A DNA stretch of 64,000 bases from Climacteris rufus. Taxonomy: Eukaryota; Chordata; Aves; Passeriformes; Climacteridae. The notes beneath the pieces are model-generated. The model ran no database searches. It was not told the origin of the DNA and saw only the letters and a list, made by a program, of their open reading frames with translations. The position numbers were made by a program, and so were the translations under genes. Positions 34,779 through 46,261 of the stretch are shown here, one piece after another. The stretch lies in the NCBI GenBank assembly GCA_013398175.1, contig VZRZ01008263.1, positions 328,142-392,141 of the forward strand. Reading direction: 5' to 3'. How positions within the stretch are numbered: the stretch's first letter is position 1; each line of letters opens with the position of its first letter.

Positions 34779-35977
34779 GTAAGAAGTGCTTTTGACAAGA
34801 ATTCAGATATTTTTAATATTGATGTGTTTCCCTGTTCAAGAGTTTTAAGAAGAAATGGCGAGAAATTATCAGCTTTCCTTTAAAATCACAGTCCTACAGA
34901 TAATGCATTTATTGATATGTATTTTCTGAGAAAGGTCAACCGTTCAAATGTTGCCATCCTTGGTTTGTATGCTTGAGAAATTTGGTGTGTGGCTTTTAAA
35001 GTCAGCAGAAATCCTGGAAATCTGGTGTTCAAATTCCAGAGTCTGGAGCCCTGAATCTGCAGTGGTTGCTCCTCTGGCCTTACTGTGCCCTGGGCTGCAG
35101 AAACAGGCAGTTCAAAAGGATGATTGTGGGATCAGCTTGATGGAGTGGCCAAGATGTTGTCCCAGTTATGCCAAACCCTGAAACTCACCCTTCCAATTTT
35201 CTGCAAGAACATTATTTAAAATATTTCTGTGGGTGGCCTGTTTCTGGAGAAACTAAGAGAAGAAAGCTGCTGTTTAAAATCTTATACTGAAGTATCTCTA
35301 GGAGAATCTGCTTGTGGTTATTTTCAAGTTCTCTTTCCTTTAGGAGGAAGGGAGGGAATGGTTTATGTAGAGCTACTTGTGTGAGTGGTACTTAGCAAGC
35401 AAGGCAGCATTCTTGTTGCAGAGTGTTTCAAACCTCTGATTTACCCCATGCTGTTAGAGTGGGAATGGTGGGAATTGTCTCTGGAAAAGTACAACCCCTC
35501 TCTCCTGGGAACTAGGCAGGCTGTATGCTTCATCCTTGCAGGTGAGGAGTGGGCTGGCCAGGGTGCAGGAATGAAAAGTTGCCATGACTTGTTCTCCCTG
35601 TCTCCTTTCTCCACTGCAAATCTCTGTGAGATGCACCTGTGGGTCAGCACAGGGGAGGAAGGCACAGCCCTTGGCTGGAATGGCACTGCCCAACCAGTGA
35701 CAATTGTTTGGGAACAGTGCTAAGGCAAGCACAGATTTACCTGGGACAGATAAGGGGCCTGTAGCCTTCAGTCAGTGGTCTAACTAAGCTCTGACTGCTC
35801 TAACTGGCTGTGCTGGTGCACCCATCTTTCACTCCTTAGCCCAAAGGGGTCCCATGATTGGGAGATAGAGCAGCACTGCCCCAGGAGTACAGGGCTACCA
35901 GTTCAGGAAGAGCAGGGTTAAATTTTTCTTTCCAAAGGCAGCCTCTTGAACCTGCCATGTTTCTTTTATATGAACAG

Positions 35978-36082
35978 GATAAAAGAAGTGTGGATGATCT
36001 GTTATCTTGGATACAATGGCCTAATGCTGTACACAGAACAGTGCAAGACCTACAACGTTACAAAGTTCACCTGAGCCACTCT
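35978..36082 (+). pseudogene. CCDC162: CCDC162-like exon, 3' border uncertain
   Basis: Acceptor TATGAACAG|GAT. It is open as DKRSVDDLLSWIQWPNAVHR, then TVQDLQRYKVHLSHS. The only nearby donor is TCT|GTAGAG (36083); otherwise the frame stops at TAG 36089-36091. The phase out of this donor (0) does not match the next exon, which needs phase 1, so a lesion or a missed exon lies between. Confidence 0.55.
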
Positions 36083-36525
36083 GTAGAGTAGACCCTTATT
36101 AGTATTAAAAGCAACTCAGACATGCTCTGGCTCATTTTGGTCTTCAGTATCTGGTTATTTAATATTTGAGGAACAGTTTCATATTACCACCATAAGCTTC
36201 ATTCATCTGCTATCTAGATCTGAGCATCACAGATGAAACAGCAGAATGATTACACAAGACAATAAAAACAGAGCTGAAATAAAGCATGGAATAGAAACAC
36301 ACATGGCCCTTTGTTGATGAAACAATGAGATGAAAATTATATTACATGTAGTTTCATAAATCCCCAGAGTTTTGCTGAACTTTAGCAATCTTTAACTTAC
36401 CTGTTAGGATCTTTGCATGTACAAGCAAGACTTACCAATACCAGGTAAAGGAGAATCAGCTGATACTTAATGGAGACTTTTAAAAATCTTTGGGAAAGTA
36501 GTAGCAGAAGAAGTGCTGCCATTTG

Positions 36526-36660
36526 TTATGGTTTGGCCTAAGCCAAAAAGCAGCCAGCCAACCAACCAAACCCCCAGTGTTAAATACACCCGTCAAAGAG
36601 CTGAAAAAAGGGATGAAAATACAACAAAACCTACAGGAACAAAGTCGTTTGGGCTCTTCA
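36526..36660 (+). mobile_element. Possible short LTR 5' fragment
   Basis: TGTTATGGTTTGGCCTAAGC is very like the first bases of avian ERVL LTRs, but the similarity is lost within about 60 bases and no LTR end is visible. Weakly supported. Confidence 0.3.
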
Positions 36661-37307
36661 AGGATAAAGTAATACTGGTATCCTTCAAAGCCTTGAGCAA
36701 GCCTGAGGGGATGTAAAGAAGGAGAAAACAGTTCTTCTAAAAATGGGTGCTGTGTTGCCGACAGACTCAACACCGATACCAGGCCAGACTCAGCCATCCC
36801 CAGCACACCCTTGTTTCAGTGATAGCAGCACCATGCCAGAATCTGATACCAGAGGAGTGACAACCCTGAAATAGTAACGTGCTTGAAGCTCTCAGGGCAA
36901 GTGAAGATTTGGGAGGTGTGTGTGTGAGCAGAATGTTGTATATGCCTGAGCCAGGACTCTGTTCACACAGCAGGATTTGTTAGCTGAGGTCCTTTCCATG
37001 CTAGAGGATAGGCACTCCTCCAAGGACTGTGAAGGTGCTTTGACCTGCAGCAGTCTTTTGGGGTCTTCTGGAAGGCTCTTTCTTAAAAGAGATATGCAAA
37101 TAATAAAAATCCACACAATATCGTTCCCCTGCCATTGTATTCCATTCTCTGACATACTTCTACTTCAGGATTAAAAAAAAGTGGAGGATTATATCATTGT
37201 GTGGATGCAAAGTAAAGGGCACTGACAGCATTGCTTACAGACATCTTACACTCATGTTTCTTAAAGTCTTGATGTTCTCCAGCTGGTCTGATTATGGTTT
37301 TTTGCAG

Positions 37308-37476
37308 AATCCTGCCACAAGGACACTGTTTTCACCCTGCCCTGGCACAGCACTGAAACCAAGGAGCTGAAATCTCAGCTCCAGCTTCATCTTTCTCACT
37401 TTGGTATTGACTATAACCTTAAGAATCTCAATAACTCATCTGATGAGATGGAGCTCTTTTCCCTGGCAACTGAAAG
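37308..37476 (+). pseudogene. CCDC162: CCDC162-like exon, intact
   Basis: Acceptor GTTTTTTGCAG|AA and donor TGAAAG|GTAATT. It is open throughout: SCHKDTVFTLPWHSTETKEL, then QLHLSHFGIDYNLKNLNNSS, then DEMELFSLATE. It leaves two bases (AG) into an arginine codon completed by the next exon. Confidence 0.75.
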
Positions 37477-37488
37477 GTAATTCTCAGT

Positions 37489-37492
<4 letters not shown>

Positions 37493-37543
<51 letters not shown>

Positions 37544-37567
37544 TTACCAAACCCCAGTTACAGTTTN

Positions 37568-37597
<30 letters not shown>
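37493..37597. repeat. Poly-A tract copied on both sides of a single N
   Basis: A-runs at 37493-37540 and 37568-37597 flank the short sequence TACTTACCAAACCCCAGTTA and the N at 37567. Homopolymer assembly failure within a 200-base intron is likely. Confidence 0.85.
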
Positions 37598-37598
<1 letters not shown>

Positions 37599-37675
37599 CC
37601 TTTAAAAGCCTGGAAGAAAGTTCCATTTATTGTGAATCAGTGTTTTGTGGATTGTGGCATTTTTGCTCTTGACAG

Positions 37676-37829
37676 GAAGCAACAGAAAAGCTCAACTCGC
37701 TCCCACTATCCTCTAGTAACTGCTCATGTTCATATTTTCAGTATCACGGCTCTGAGGCCGTACCTTTGTTCTCTCATTCATGTATTTTGTGCATTTCCTG
37801 GACTTTTCCTGCCCTCGTTTGGTGTCTCT
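37676..37829 (+). pseudogene. CCDC162: CCDC162-like exon, intact
   Basis: Acceptor TGCTCTTGACAG|GAA and donor GTCTCT|GTGAGC. The first base completes the previous AG to arginine, then KQQKSSTRSHYPLVTAHVHI and FSITALRPYLCSLIHVF are open to the donor, leaving phase 0. The reading stays open beyond the donor to 38027 in the same frame, so the donor choice rests on the GTGAGC match and the phase of the next exon. Confidence 0.65.
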
Positions 37830-38566
37830 GTGAGCTGTGGTCCTTCCACTAGAGGTCGGCTGCGACACACCATTGCCCAGGAACTCGCCAGCCTCCACAG
37901 CTCAAGGAATACCAGCAGGATAACTCTTGCTTTTGTTTTTTCTCTCGTCCAAAAGGCAAAACCAACCGAAAATCTCCACTGGGTGTCCAGGGTCCAAAAG
38001 AGATGCAGAGCTGTTAAACAGAAATAACAGATTGCTTTTAAATCCATGGCTTGCCTTACAAACTGCACCTTGTATGAGCACAGGTGATCAGCTGGAGAAG
38101 GACAAAGGTTTGGTTGCACAAACTGGTTTGTAAGCCTTCCTCAAATTAACATTGACTGGTCCAGCTGGACTCACTGAGCTACCAGAGATAAGGGCAGACA
38201 GACGTGTTTACCCACCCAGGCAATGATGTACATTGCCTTCATTGTAGGCTGCCAGTGGCTTCTTAGTTTTTGAACAGGATTTTCAAAGCACACCTTCTAG
38301 GCTAATGCTGTTCCTACCAAATCCAGTAATAAGAAATTTGCTATTAACTTTGGTTGAAAGACAGTGGTTTTGAAAATCCTGGTCTTCTATTTGGAGGTGC
38401 CAGAATTAACAGCAGGGAGTTTCATTGTGTCTGCTGGAATAGAAAGAAAACACAGGTCCAGAATATCTCCTTTGTCCCTTTACCACTCCACTTTTTTTCT
38501 TTCTTCCTTTTTTTTTTTTTCCTTGTAATAGGCAGTATTTCTTTACGATTTCATATCCAACTGCAG

Positions 38567-38754
38567 GAAATTTTTAACAATACCATCTCCTTTTGTGCTT
38601 TAGTTCTTCAAAAGTTAAGAAACATCTTCTGCAAACAGCAGATGATGAGAACATTTTCAGTTTATGATAGAGAGGTTTCTCAGTTGGAGAACTGGGACAT
38701 GCTAGATGCAGCCAGGGCTTTGGAAAAGAGAGACAACGGGATCCCTTATTAAAG
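38567..38754 (+). pseudogene. CCDC162: CCDC162-like exon with in-frame TAA
   Basis: Acceptor CCAACTGCAG|GAA and donor TTAAAG|GTAATG. EIFNNTISFCALVLQKLRNI, then EVSQLENWDMLDAARALEKR and DNGIPY are open until TAA at 38750-38752, two bases before the exon end. The phase out in this frame (2) fits the exon at 41369, so the stop looks like a substitution or a genuine short terminus, not a frameshift. Confidence 0.65.
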
Positions 38755-39179
38755 GTAATGATGTGGAACTTTCCTCTCTCAGTTGTGTTAGTCCTAATCA
38801 GTCTCCAGGATGTACCAAGACACATTTCAGCAGTTAAAGTCTAAAATGTTTCTTTTGACAAATGGAGTGATGGCTTTTTTAATAATTCAGACCTTATCAA
38901 GCTACAATATTTCTGTATAGTCAAGAGCCTCTATTCATATCTGCTGAGAATGCAAACTGAATGTGTTGCTCTTGCTTTACTAAATATTGCCTCCTATATG
39001 AAAACATATAGTCATATTCATAAATTTTGTGGCTATTTTTATGTCAACCAGATTAATTCTAAAGTAGATCCCTGGCAGCAAAACCTTTTGATGAAACAAT
39101 TTTTAAAAAAGGAGGTAAGCTGATGGACCCTCACTCAAAATCTGTAGAGGTAATATAACTTAAAGTTATTTAATTTAAA

Positions 39180-39204
39180 GCTTATTTATTTATTTATTTA
39201 TTGG
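39180..39204. repeat. (TTTA)n microsatellite
   Basis: TTATTTATTTATTTATTTAT-type repeat of about six units in a CCDC162-like intron. Confidence 0.9.
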
Positions 39205-41368
39205 ACACTTCCAGGGAAATTGAAATCTCTAGAGAAAGGTTGCCTCAGGTTTATGTATCACATATTTATGCTTGAATTCATTAAAGACCCATTACTAAGG
39301 TGCTACAGAGATATTTTCCCTCCTCATTCTCAGTTCAGCAGTTTAAAAGGCAGCTTGAACACCTGCATAAATATTCAAAAGCTCTGAAGTTCACCTATGT
39401 CAGGTCAAAATCAGCCTTGGAATTTGTGTCAAAGGGATTGCTCAGAACAGCTCTTTTTGTAATGTGACCAAGGTTCAGACCTGTGCTCAAAAGACAAGGA
39501 GAGATGCTCTAATAGTAAGGTACAAGTTGGTGGGGCCCCAGGGAGCGGCTGCTGAGTGTCTCTATTTTGGTTCCAGCTGCACAGGGTCTCTTGGTTCTGG
39601 TGACAAAATGCCATTTTGGTACCTTCTGAGGATGTGCTACCTGCGACCCAGCCTCCTTGGAAAAATGGCAATGTGTGTTCACAGATCAGGTCTGTTCTGT
39701 GAGCCTGAGGCACCTCTAACACCTCACGTTCATTTGTCCTGATTGCATCTTATTCACCGAGTGTCCCCTGCAGGGCTGACCTGCAGCTGCCCAGCGAGCT
39801 CTGCTCATTCACCCCTGCTGCAGATGCTTGAAGGAGCTGGGGGCTGTGACAGGCTGGTCAAGTGTGCTGGGCTCTTGCCACTTTTCCTCAGTGAAATTTG
39901 AGTAGGTCTGATGTGCTCATCTGTCTCATCTGTAAAACTGGTATAACAGGAGTGCTCTGCCTCCAGAAGATGAGGAAAACGAATGCAGTTAACATGGTGA
40001 GCTGCTGCTATAGGACTGAATCTGTATAAATATCTCATCCAGTAACACTGATCTGGCAGTCAGAGGATGAGGTTATTGCCTCTCATCCCCCGAGTGAGCC
40101 TGAAGCACCATGAAAATAAGACCACCTTGTAGTTCATCTCCCGGTTTTACTGAAAATAAATACCTTCTCTGAAGCTGCGGGTGGAGGAGTCGTGCCCTTA
40201 TATGCCCTCTTCTATCAATAATCACATTCCTGACAAATGGAAAGTCCCTGGTGCACTCTTCCTTTGTTGAGTACTCTGGTGGTGTCTCCAGCTCACGTGA
40301 GGCTGCTTCAGCCCTGAAATGTCGCTGAGCTCCTCAGTTTTCTATTCCTGAAGAACCACTGCTGCAAATACCTCTGTCCTCAGGCTTGAAGATCCCTGCT
40401 GTCTAGAAAGGGAGCAGTGGGCTTGTCAAAGAGCCCCAGACAATGCTGTGAATGCATCTGATTTGTGGGCAAGCCTTGGTTTGGGACCCTTGTTGGTTGG
40501 TAGCTGTTTAGTAGAGAAGCAGTAATGGATCAGAAATTGTTGACTTGCAACCAGTAAGAAAGTAAATAAAGTGAATGCTTGGGAAATTAATGGAAAAGTA
40601 ATTTCCATAGAGTTTGATATTTAGTTTACATTTTTATTAAAGGCCTGCCCCCCTTTTTAATTTTTTTTCTCCTCTGTTAAGCAAGGTTCCATTTGTTCAA
40701 AACAGATTGTAAAGAATCCTATGAAACTCCTGTTCTTAATACCCTTAGAATTCCTATCAATGCTTTGCTAGAATTTGTATCACCAAAATTGTATGGATAC
40801 TTATGTCTGCTAAAACATGAGTATGTTCTTCAAATTATACTTCTGATAGAAGCCACCACAATTACAAAAATTCCTGCAAGTTAGATGTGGGTTTTTAAAA
40901 TTACTTTTGTACTACTATTAACTTTATTTAACCTAGGGTTTGGCAGTAATCTGTATATATTTACTCTCCCTAGTTCCTATTTAACATTCATTATTACTTT
41001 TGTGGGTCTCACAGAGAATATGAGAGAGGGCTTAAAGCACAGAAATCAAAAAGTGGATGCGTAGGCTTTACAGCTGAAGTTAGCTTTACAATATTTTAAC
41101 TAATTTAATGGATTTTATTTTGATGATACTCTTAGAAAGATTAGATGTTTATGGCCTTTTTTATAAATTTAGGACTGAAGTAAGTTTTCAGACCTTTTTC
41201 CCATGCCAAATACTTCACAAAGGAACCATTCTTTGAAATCTTGCCACAGCAGGCAATTTTTTCAAGAAAGCTTGGGTGCAAGCCATCATCACCACTAGCA
41301 GAAATGAAACTGGCTTTGCTGCTCACTGAGACAGTGAAAAAAAAATCATTCTCCCTGTTTTTCCATAG

Positions 41369-41427
41369 TGATTTGCTCACCAAATATGATATGTTTGATT
41401 TTGATCATCACTCCTTAAGTGTGAGGG
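41369..41427 (+). pseudogene. CCDC162: CCDC162-like exon, intact
   Basis: Acceptor TTTTTCCATAG|TGA and donor GAGGG|GTAACA. It is open as DLLTKYDMFDFDHHSLSVR after one base that completes the previous AG to serine. It leaves in phase 1. Confidence 0.65.
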
Positions 41428-41816
41428 GTAACAGAAAAGGAGAGAGGTAGACCCTGCCTTTTGTAAATCTAAGTTAGGAAAAAAATACTTTCATATTCTT
41501 TCCTATCTGGTGTATTTCCTCCATATGCTATAACAGGCAAGTCCCTTGTACATTTTCACCTTAGAGAGAGGGCAGCAGAGAATTTTCTCAAATAAAGGAG
41601 AGGTAGTCAGGAGAAGTGCTGCAGAGGCCAGCTGCTCTAAATTGAGCTTGACTTACTGCAGGATGGGGTCTGGTGTGCTGACTCATGGGCCTTGTGAATC
41701 TTTTGTCTGTGTTTGGTGTGAGTGTGATGGAGGATCTGCAGCAACACACAGCAGCAGTGTTTGAAACACATCCTGTGTGGTCAAATTCTACCACTTCTTT
41801 TCATGCCACTGGACAG

Positions 41817-41852
41817 CAGAGCTATGATGGTGTCTGGGAGGACTTCCACCAG
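41817..41852 (+). pseudogene. CCDC162: Possible CCDC162-like mini-exon
   Basis: CACTGGACAG|CAG and CACCAG|GTACTT frame 12 open codons, QSYDGVWEDFHQ. The phase out (0) suits the next exon, but the phase in does not match the exon at 41369 unless an upstream acceptor such as CACACAG (41752) is used. Tentative. Confidence 0.35.
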
Positions 41853-42556
41853 GTACTTAGAAAGGTAGAAATTGTGAAAAATGGTCAATTAACATATCTA
41901 GCAGGAGTTTGTCAGCTTTGATAGAGGGCTTCTCTAACAGATTTCTGTTCAGATACCAGCCTTCCCCTTTTTCAATATTCAGTCTCCTGCTGCTGCTGCT
42001 AAGCAGGAGCTGTCCAGCTCCCATGTATGGTGGTGTGCCAAAGTGTCCTCTGCTCCTTGTGCTCACCAGCTCCAGTACAGCACAAGCAGCGTGGGACTGC
42101 ACCTACGTAAAAATAACAGGGGAATGTGCCTGTACCAGGGCAGGGGTGTGGATTTGGCCACAAGAAGTATTTGCTGGAGGGTGATGGTAATAGGGAATGG
42201 GTTGGTATGTGTGTCTGGGGGAGAGGGGAGGAAGGATGGGGGCATGCCCTGGTTGCTGGAAGCCATCCAGCAGCTGTGGGCCTGACAGCAGGTGCCTGCT
42301 TTGTGCAGGGGCAGGTGTGACAGCAAGTGCCGCCTCTAAAGGAGGAAGAGACATCTGTGGACATCACCTTGCAGAGGCTCAGAAGCTGCAAGAGATCTCC
42401 ACGTTTTGGAAAGGGGGAAAAAACCCAAATGGCCTCACTGGCAGGGTAGTGGTTGAGAAGTAGGACCTAATTCTCTGGTATCTGGAGAAGTTATAGTATC
42501 TGTGTGGCGAGCTCTGTGACTGATCCTCTGAATGCCAAGGTGTGCCTTTGGTGCAG

Positions 42557-42623
42557 TTGGACTTTGATTCTCTAGTTCTTTATTCTCCTTCTGACCCAGA
42601 AGTCCTTCAGAGCTGCTGCTTTG
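42557..42623 (+). pseudogene. CCDC162: CCDC162-like exon, intact
   Basis: Acceptor CTTTGGTGCAG|TTG and a perfect donor TTTG|GTAAGT. It is open as LDFDSLVLYSPSDPEVLQSC, then CF. It enters phase 0 and leaves phase 1. Confidence 0.7.
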
Positions 42624-42968
42624 GTAAGTATAAAAGCATTATGCACAGAACTGTTACATCCCAGAACTTTCTGTATTCGATTTGGCTCACTCTAGCTATG
42701 CCTGCACCAATGGGCCCTGGTGGCAAAGTACGAAAGAACTGAAAAATCTCCTTGCTTTGCTGCTGTTTTTTAAAAACAAAGGTTCTCAGCTACTGGACTG
42801 GATGCAGCCCTAATGTTAATGAGAGGTCTTGTGCCCAGACCAAGCACAGGAGTAGTACAGGAGCAGGGGAAAGGGAAGGGAGGGAGAGAGAGAGAGACAG
42901 AGCATTTAGTCTCACCCATTCCCTCTTTCCTGCTGATTTACTGAATCTGCCCCAAGTCTGATACCAAC

Positions 42969-43652
42969 TGTTGTTGGGGAAGATGAAACAGGAAAGCCTT
43001 ATAAATATGATTGCCTGGCAAAAGATGCTGAGAATATAAAAACTACAAGCGAAATTGAAATGAAAGCATGCTTTGATATACCAAGCCTTAGTTACTGAAC
43101 AACTAGAAAACAATGGTATGGCCAGCAGAATGTAATCCCCTTTTAACTAAACAATACCCTGTGCTGCAGACAAGTCCAAGGGTCAGAGAAGACCCTACTG
43201 ACATGGCAGAAGAAGTCCAAAGAGTAGTTTATAAGGTTTAAAATGTAACACAGTATGGTAATGTAACAATTCTTGTAGGCTGTATATAAATGCTATAGGA
43301 TTTGTATCTTGTACTAGATTGGTTAATGAAAATNTATAGGATTTATATCTTGTACTAGATTGGTTAATGAAAATTAGAATATTCAACACAGAAGGACATT
43401 TATTGTAAAGGAGAGTCTCGCTCTCTTGCCCCTCTCGTTCTTGCCCATTTTGCTCTCTTGCCACGATTCTCTTCACCTCTTCACTCTCTCTCTCCTGCTT
43501 TCCTGGCCTATTTTGGGCTGCAGCTGGCAGCTCCAAGCAGGCCCCCTGCACCCACACCCTTTGCAATAAACCTCATGCTCTAAGACCTGACTTCAGAGAT
43601 CTCTCGTCTCCATCCATCCTGACCGTCTAAACCAGACCGAACAAATACTGAC
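42969..43652 (+). mobile_element. Solo LTR of an avian endogenous retrovirus, plus orientation
   Basis: It begins TGTTGTTGGGGAAGATGAAA and runs about 680 bases to the region of AACAAATACTGACA. A TATA-like TATATAAA lies at 43283-43290 and AATAAA at 43565-43570, followed by a GACCTGACTTCAGAGATCTC-type U5. The overall look is that of ERVK-like LTRs common in songbirds. I could not find an unambiguous target duplication, so both ends are approximate. About 40 bases are duplicated at the N at 43334. No viral genes are attached. Confidence 0.7.
43294..43374. repeat. About 40-base duplication across a single N inside the LTR
   Basis: TATAGGATTTGTATCTTGTA and the following bases to GAAAAT (43294-43333) recur after the N at 43334 with one difference noticed (TTTGTATC versus TTTATATC). 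Probably an unmerged contig overlap. Confidence 0.85.
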
Positions 43653-44006
43653 AAATTCTGCAAACTGTGTGTTAAAAAGTATAACCACATTTTTCTGTCA
43701 GGAAAATTTCCCACATTTGAAAAAATACTGAAGTTCTTCCTACCTCAGGTTGACCCAGACTAGGAAATATTTGACTACGTAATGAAAACTTCTGAAAAAA
43801 ACCCCACACAGTGGGTAAATTAATGCAAGCAATAATTAAAAAAAAAAAAAAAATGATTGCACTGTACATCTTCTGTCAAGTGCACTAAGTCCACAACGGG
43901 GTTGAGAAAGAGTACCTGTTTGAGGTACTGCAAGAAATGTGGCTGATCTCAATTTTAAAACAGTCTGGTCATCAAGGTCATTGAAAAACTAGAATTAGAT
44001 CCTCCA

Positions 44007-44060
<54 letters not shown>

Positions 44061-46072
44061 ATACAAATTTCGGTTTTTTTAAAAAAAAATTNCTGTCCAG
44101 ATCTCTGTGTTTTTAAAATAAAACTTTAGCTGCTATCCAAAAATGTGCCATCACTTTTTTTCTCATGTCAATCACATTTTAAGACAGCATTATCTGTCTT
44201 TTTAAGTGACAATTTTAAATGGAAATGCTTCATCCCATGCTTAGTCCATATACTTACTGTGATATTTAACAGAGATGTACAATTAATGCCGTAGATTCAT
44301 GAAAACATATTTTAGTACTAATTGACCTCATGTAATTTTGAATAATAGAGGTAGAAGGACCTAATATTTCTCAAATTCAGGAAGTTAGTCCTTTGGAGTC
44401 AATGAGGACAGGATGAATGAGGATGGTCATACTAAATAAGGATAGAGAAATTGGTTCATTATGTAAAGAATTCATTGCTTGACAGTTTGTCATCAAGATT
44501 TGCTTGCCTTGAAGGAATTCTTGGAGACAATACACTCATGTCAACTTGCAAATTTACAGAACTGCTAACATAGTCCTAAGTTTATCTGTGTCACTTTTAT
44601 TAGAGGCTTCATTAGGATATCTCAGGTTGAGCAGAATAAATTTGACAAGCACCAAATTGTAAAGACATATTAACAGGATTTTCTGTAATCAGAAAAAACA
44701 AGGCCAAGGTCAATGCTATAAGACCTTTATCACACTGAAAAGAATTCCAATTTATGCTATCCAAATAAATTTGATGAGAGAAGATATAAGAATTTTTCCT
44801 GTCTACTTGATTGTCTGAGGAAATTAATTGGATATGCCAAGTAAATCACTGTCCATAATGATCCATAATTAATAAATACTGTGTGACTCACAGTGATCTT
44901 CTCATTTACACTGATAACTAATGCCAGTTTAATTCCACTGATAGTGGTGGAGTAACTCCTTAAACTTGTGAGAAGGCCTTGGAACTGACACCAAGGCAGG
45001 TGTAGCTGTTTTCCTGCTTGCTGTTCTTCTGTGTTCTTTTATTACAGTGTTAAGTGTGCTGGAAAAGAGTGAGAAAAAAAAAAAACCCAAACAAGTATTT
45101 AATTTAATTTTACAGAATGTTGGCTAGAATATTTAATATATGCTTGTTTTGGGGGTGTTGTGTATACATCACAGCAAAACTTTCCTGCAGTCTAGGCTGA
45201 CGTTACTTCTTTGTTCCACACTATGATTTTACCCCATGCTCAACCAATGTCCTGCTGGAGCCCAGAAATCAGTTTTTCTTTTATGTCTAGAGGAAAGAGA
45301 ATGAACTAGGAGGTCAGACATGTCACTAGCCATAGCTGGCTTGAGGTTTTAGCAAAACAGATGTTCTGAATTTCTTTGGAAAATGTCCTTGTTCTGACCC
45401 TTGCCACAGTCTTTTCTTTGAAACAGTGATAGCTCTTTCATACAGCCCAAGGATAAACCGCTAAGGATTGGAAAGGAATCAAACATTGTAGAGTTATATG
45501 CTGTGATGATTTCACTGCTGGTTGGATTATTAATTTCATCCTCTATGGAATTTCCTTCCCTTTTCTTTTTATTATGATAAAGCCTATGCATAAAACTGTT
45601 CATGTATGTACATATTTAACAAAGCCTGAAATAAGGAAGAACAATGATACTAACATATTGACAGAAGCAGTAGTGCCATCCTTTTCCATTATTCCTTACT
45701 GCAGGTTTCCAGGACTTTCAGTCCTGTAGGCAGCACCAGTCTTCTTTTAGACAACAGATATAGCCAAACTGTCTGCTTTGGAGAGGTTCAGAAATGTCCT
45801 TGAATAGAAAAAAATGTAATTACATTTTTCCTGTCTAGAGAAAGGTATAGTTATACAGGCAGCTTGCAGCTGCTTGGGTTAGAAGAGGGCACAGCCACTG
45901 CCCGCAGGGAGCACGTGGTGAGGAGAGAAGCCACTTGTCCCTTCTTTTTTTATGTCCCCTCAGGAGTCCGTGAGCTAAAGGTAAAAAAGCTGAACATAAA
46001 ATCTGCAGACATCAGAGCTAACTGAGGGGGAGCTGTCATCCAGCTGAAGATGTAACTGTCCTCTTGCTCCAG
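43653..46072 (+). other. CCDC162-like intron, no exon seen
   Basis: AT-rich intron sequence between the LTR and the exon at 46073. Apart from the poly-A tract I see no exon with matching phase and no clear repeat. Confidence 0.45.
44008..44092. repeat. Poly-A tract of about 50 bases followed by a single N
   Basis: A continuous A-run at 44008-44057 precedes a T-run, an A-run and the N at 44092. It could be the tail of a retroposed sequence or an assembly-inflated homopolymer; no LINE body is recognisable next to it. Confidence 0.8.
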
Positions 46073-46261
46073 TGAGTGTGCCTGGGGATCCTTAACTATT
46101 TCAGGCCCATGGAGAGGAGCCTGACCATCAGTGCTGCTGGCCACTCCTCCAAGGCTGGTCTCCTAAATCCCAGCAGAGAAGATGCTGCCAAAGGAGGCAC
46201 AGAGGTTTCTGGTGGCCTGAGTTCTGAGCCATGTGCTCACTACACACCAGCTGACTGCAAG
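46073..46261 (+). pseudogene. CCDC162: CCDC162-like exon with probable frameshift
   Basis: Acceptor CTTGCTCCAG|TGA and donor CTGCAAG|GTGAGG. The phase left by the exon at 42557 reads SVPG and then stops at TAA 46093-46095. Dropping one G from GGGG (46084-46087) joins it to the long open frame ILNYFRPMERSLTISAAGHS and on to HYTPADCK, which leaves phase 0 as the exon at 50212 needs. The internal AG in TTTCAG|GCCC is a weaker alternative acceptor with the wrong phase. Confidence 0.6.

Noticed and set aside
35422..35541. Exon-like segment ECFKPLIYPMLLEWEWWELS with strong acceptor and donor
   Set aside because: It is 120 bases long and would need phase 1 on both sides, but the flanking exons at 34778 and 35978 join in phase 0, where this segment has a stop. 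It may be chance.
42015..42463. Six overlapping ORFs of 64-130 codons on both strands
   Set aside because: GC-rich, low-stop sequence with no splice sites in phase and no recognised domain.
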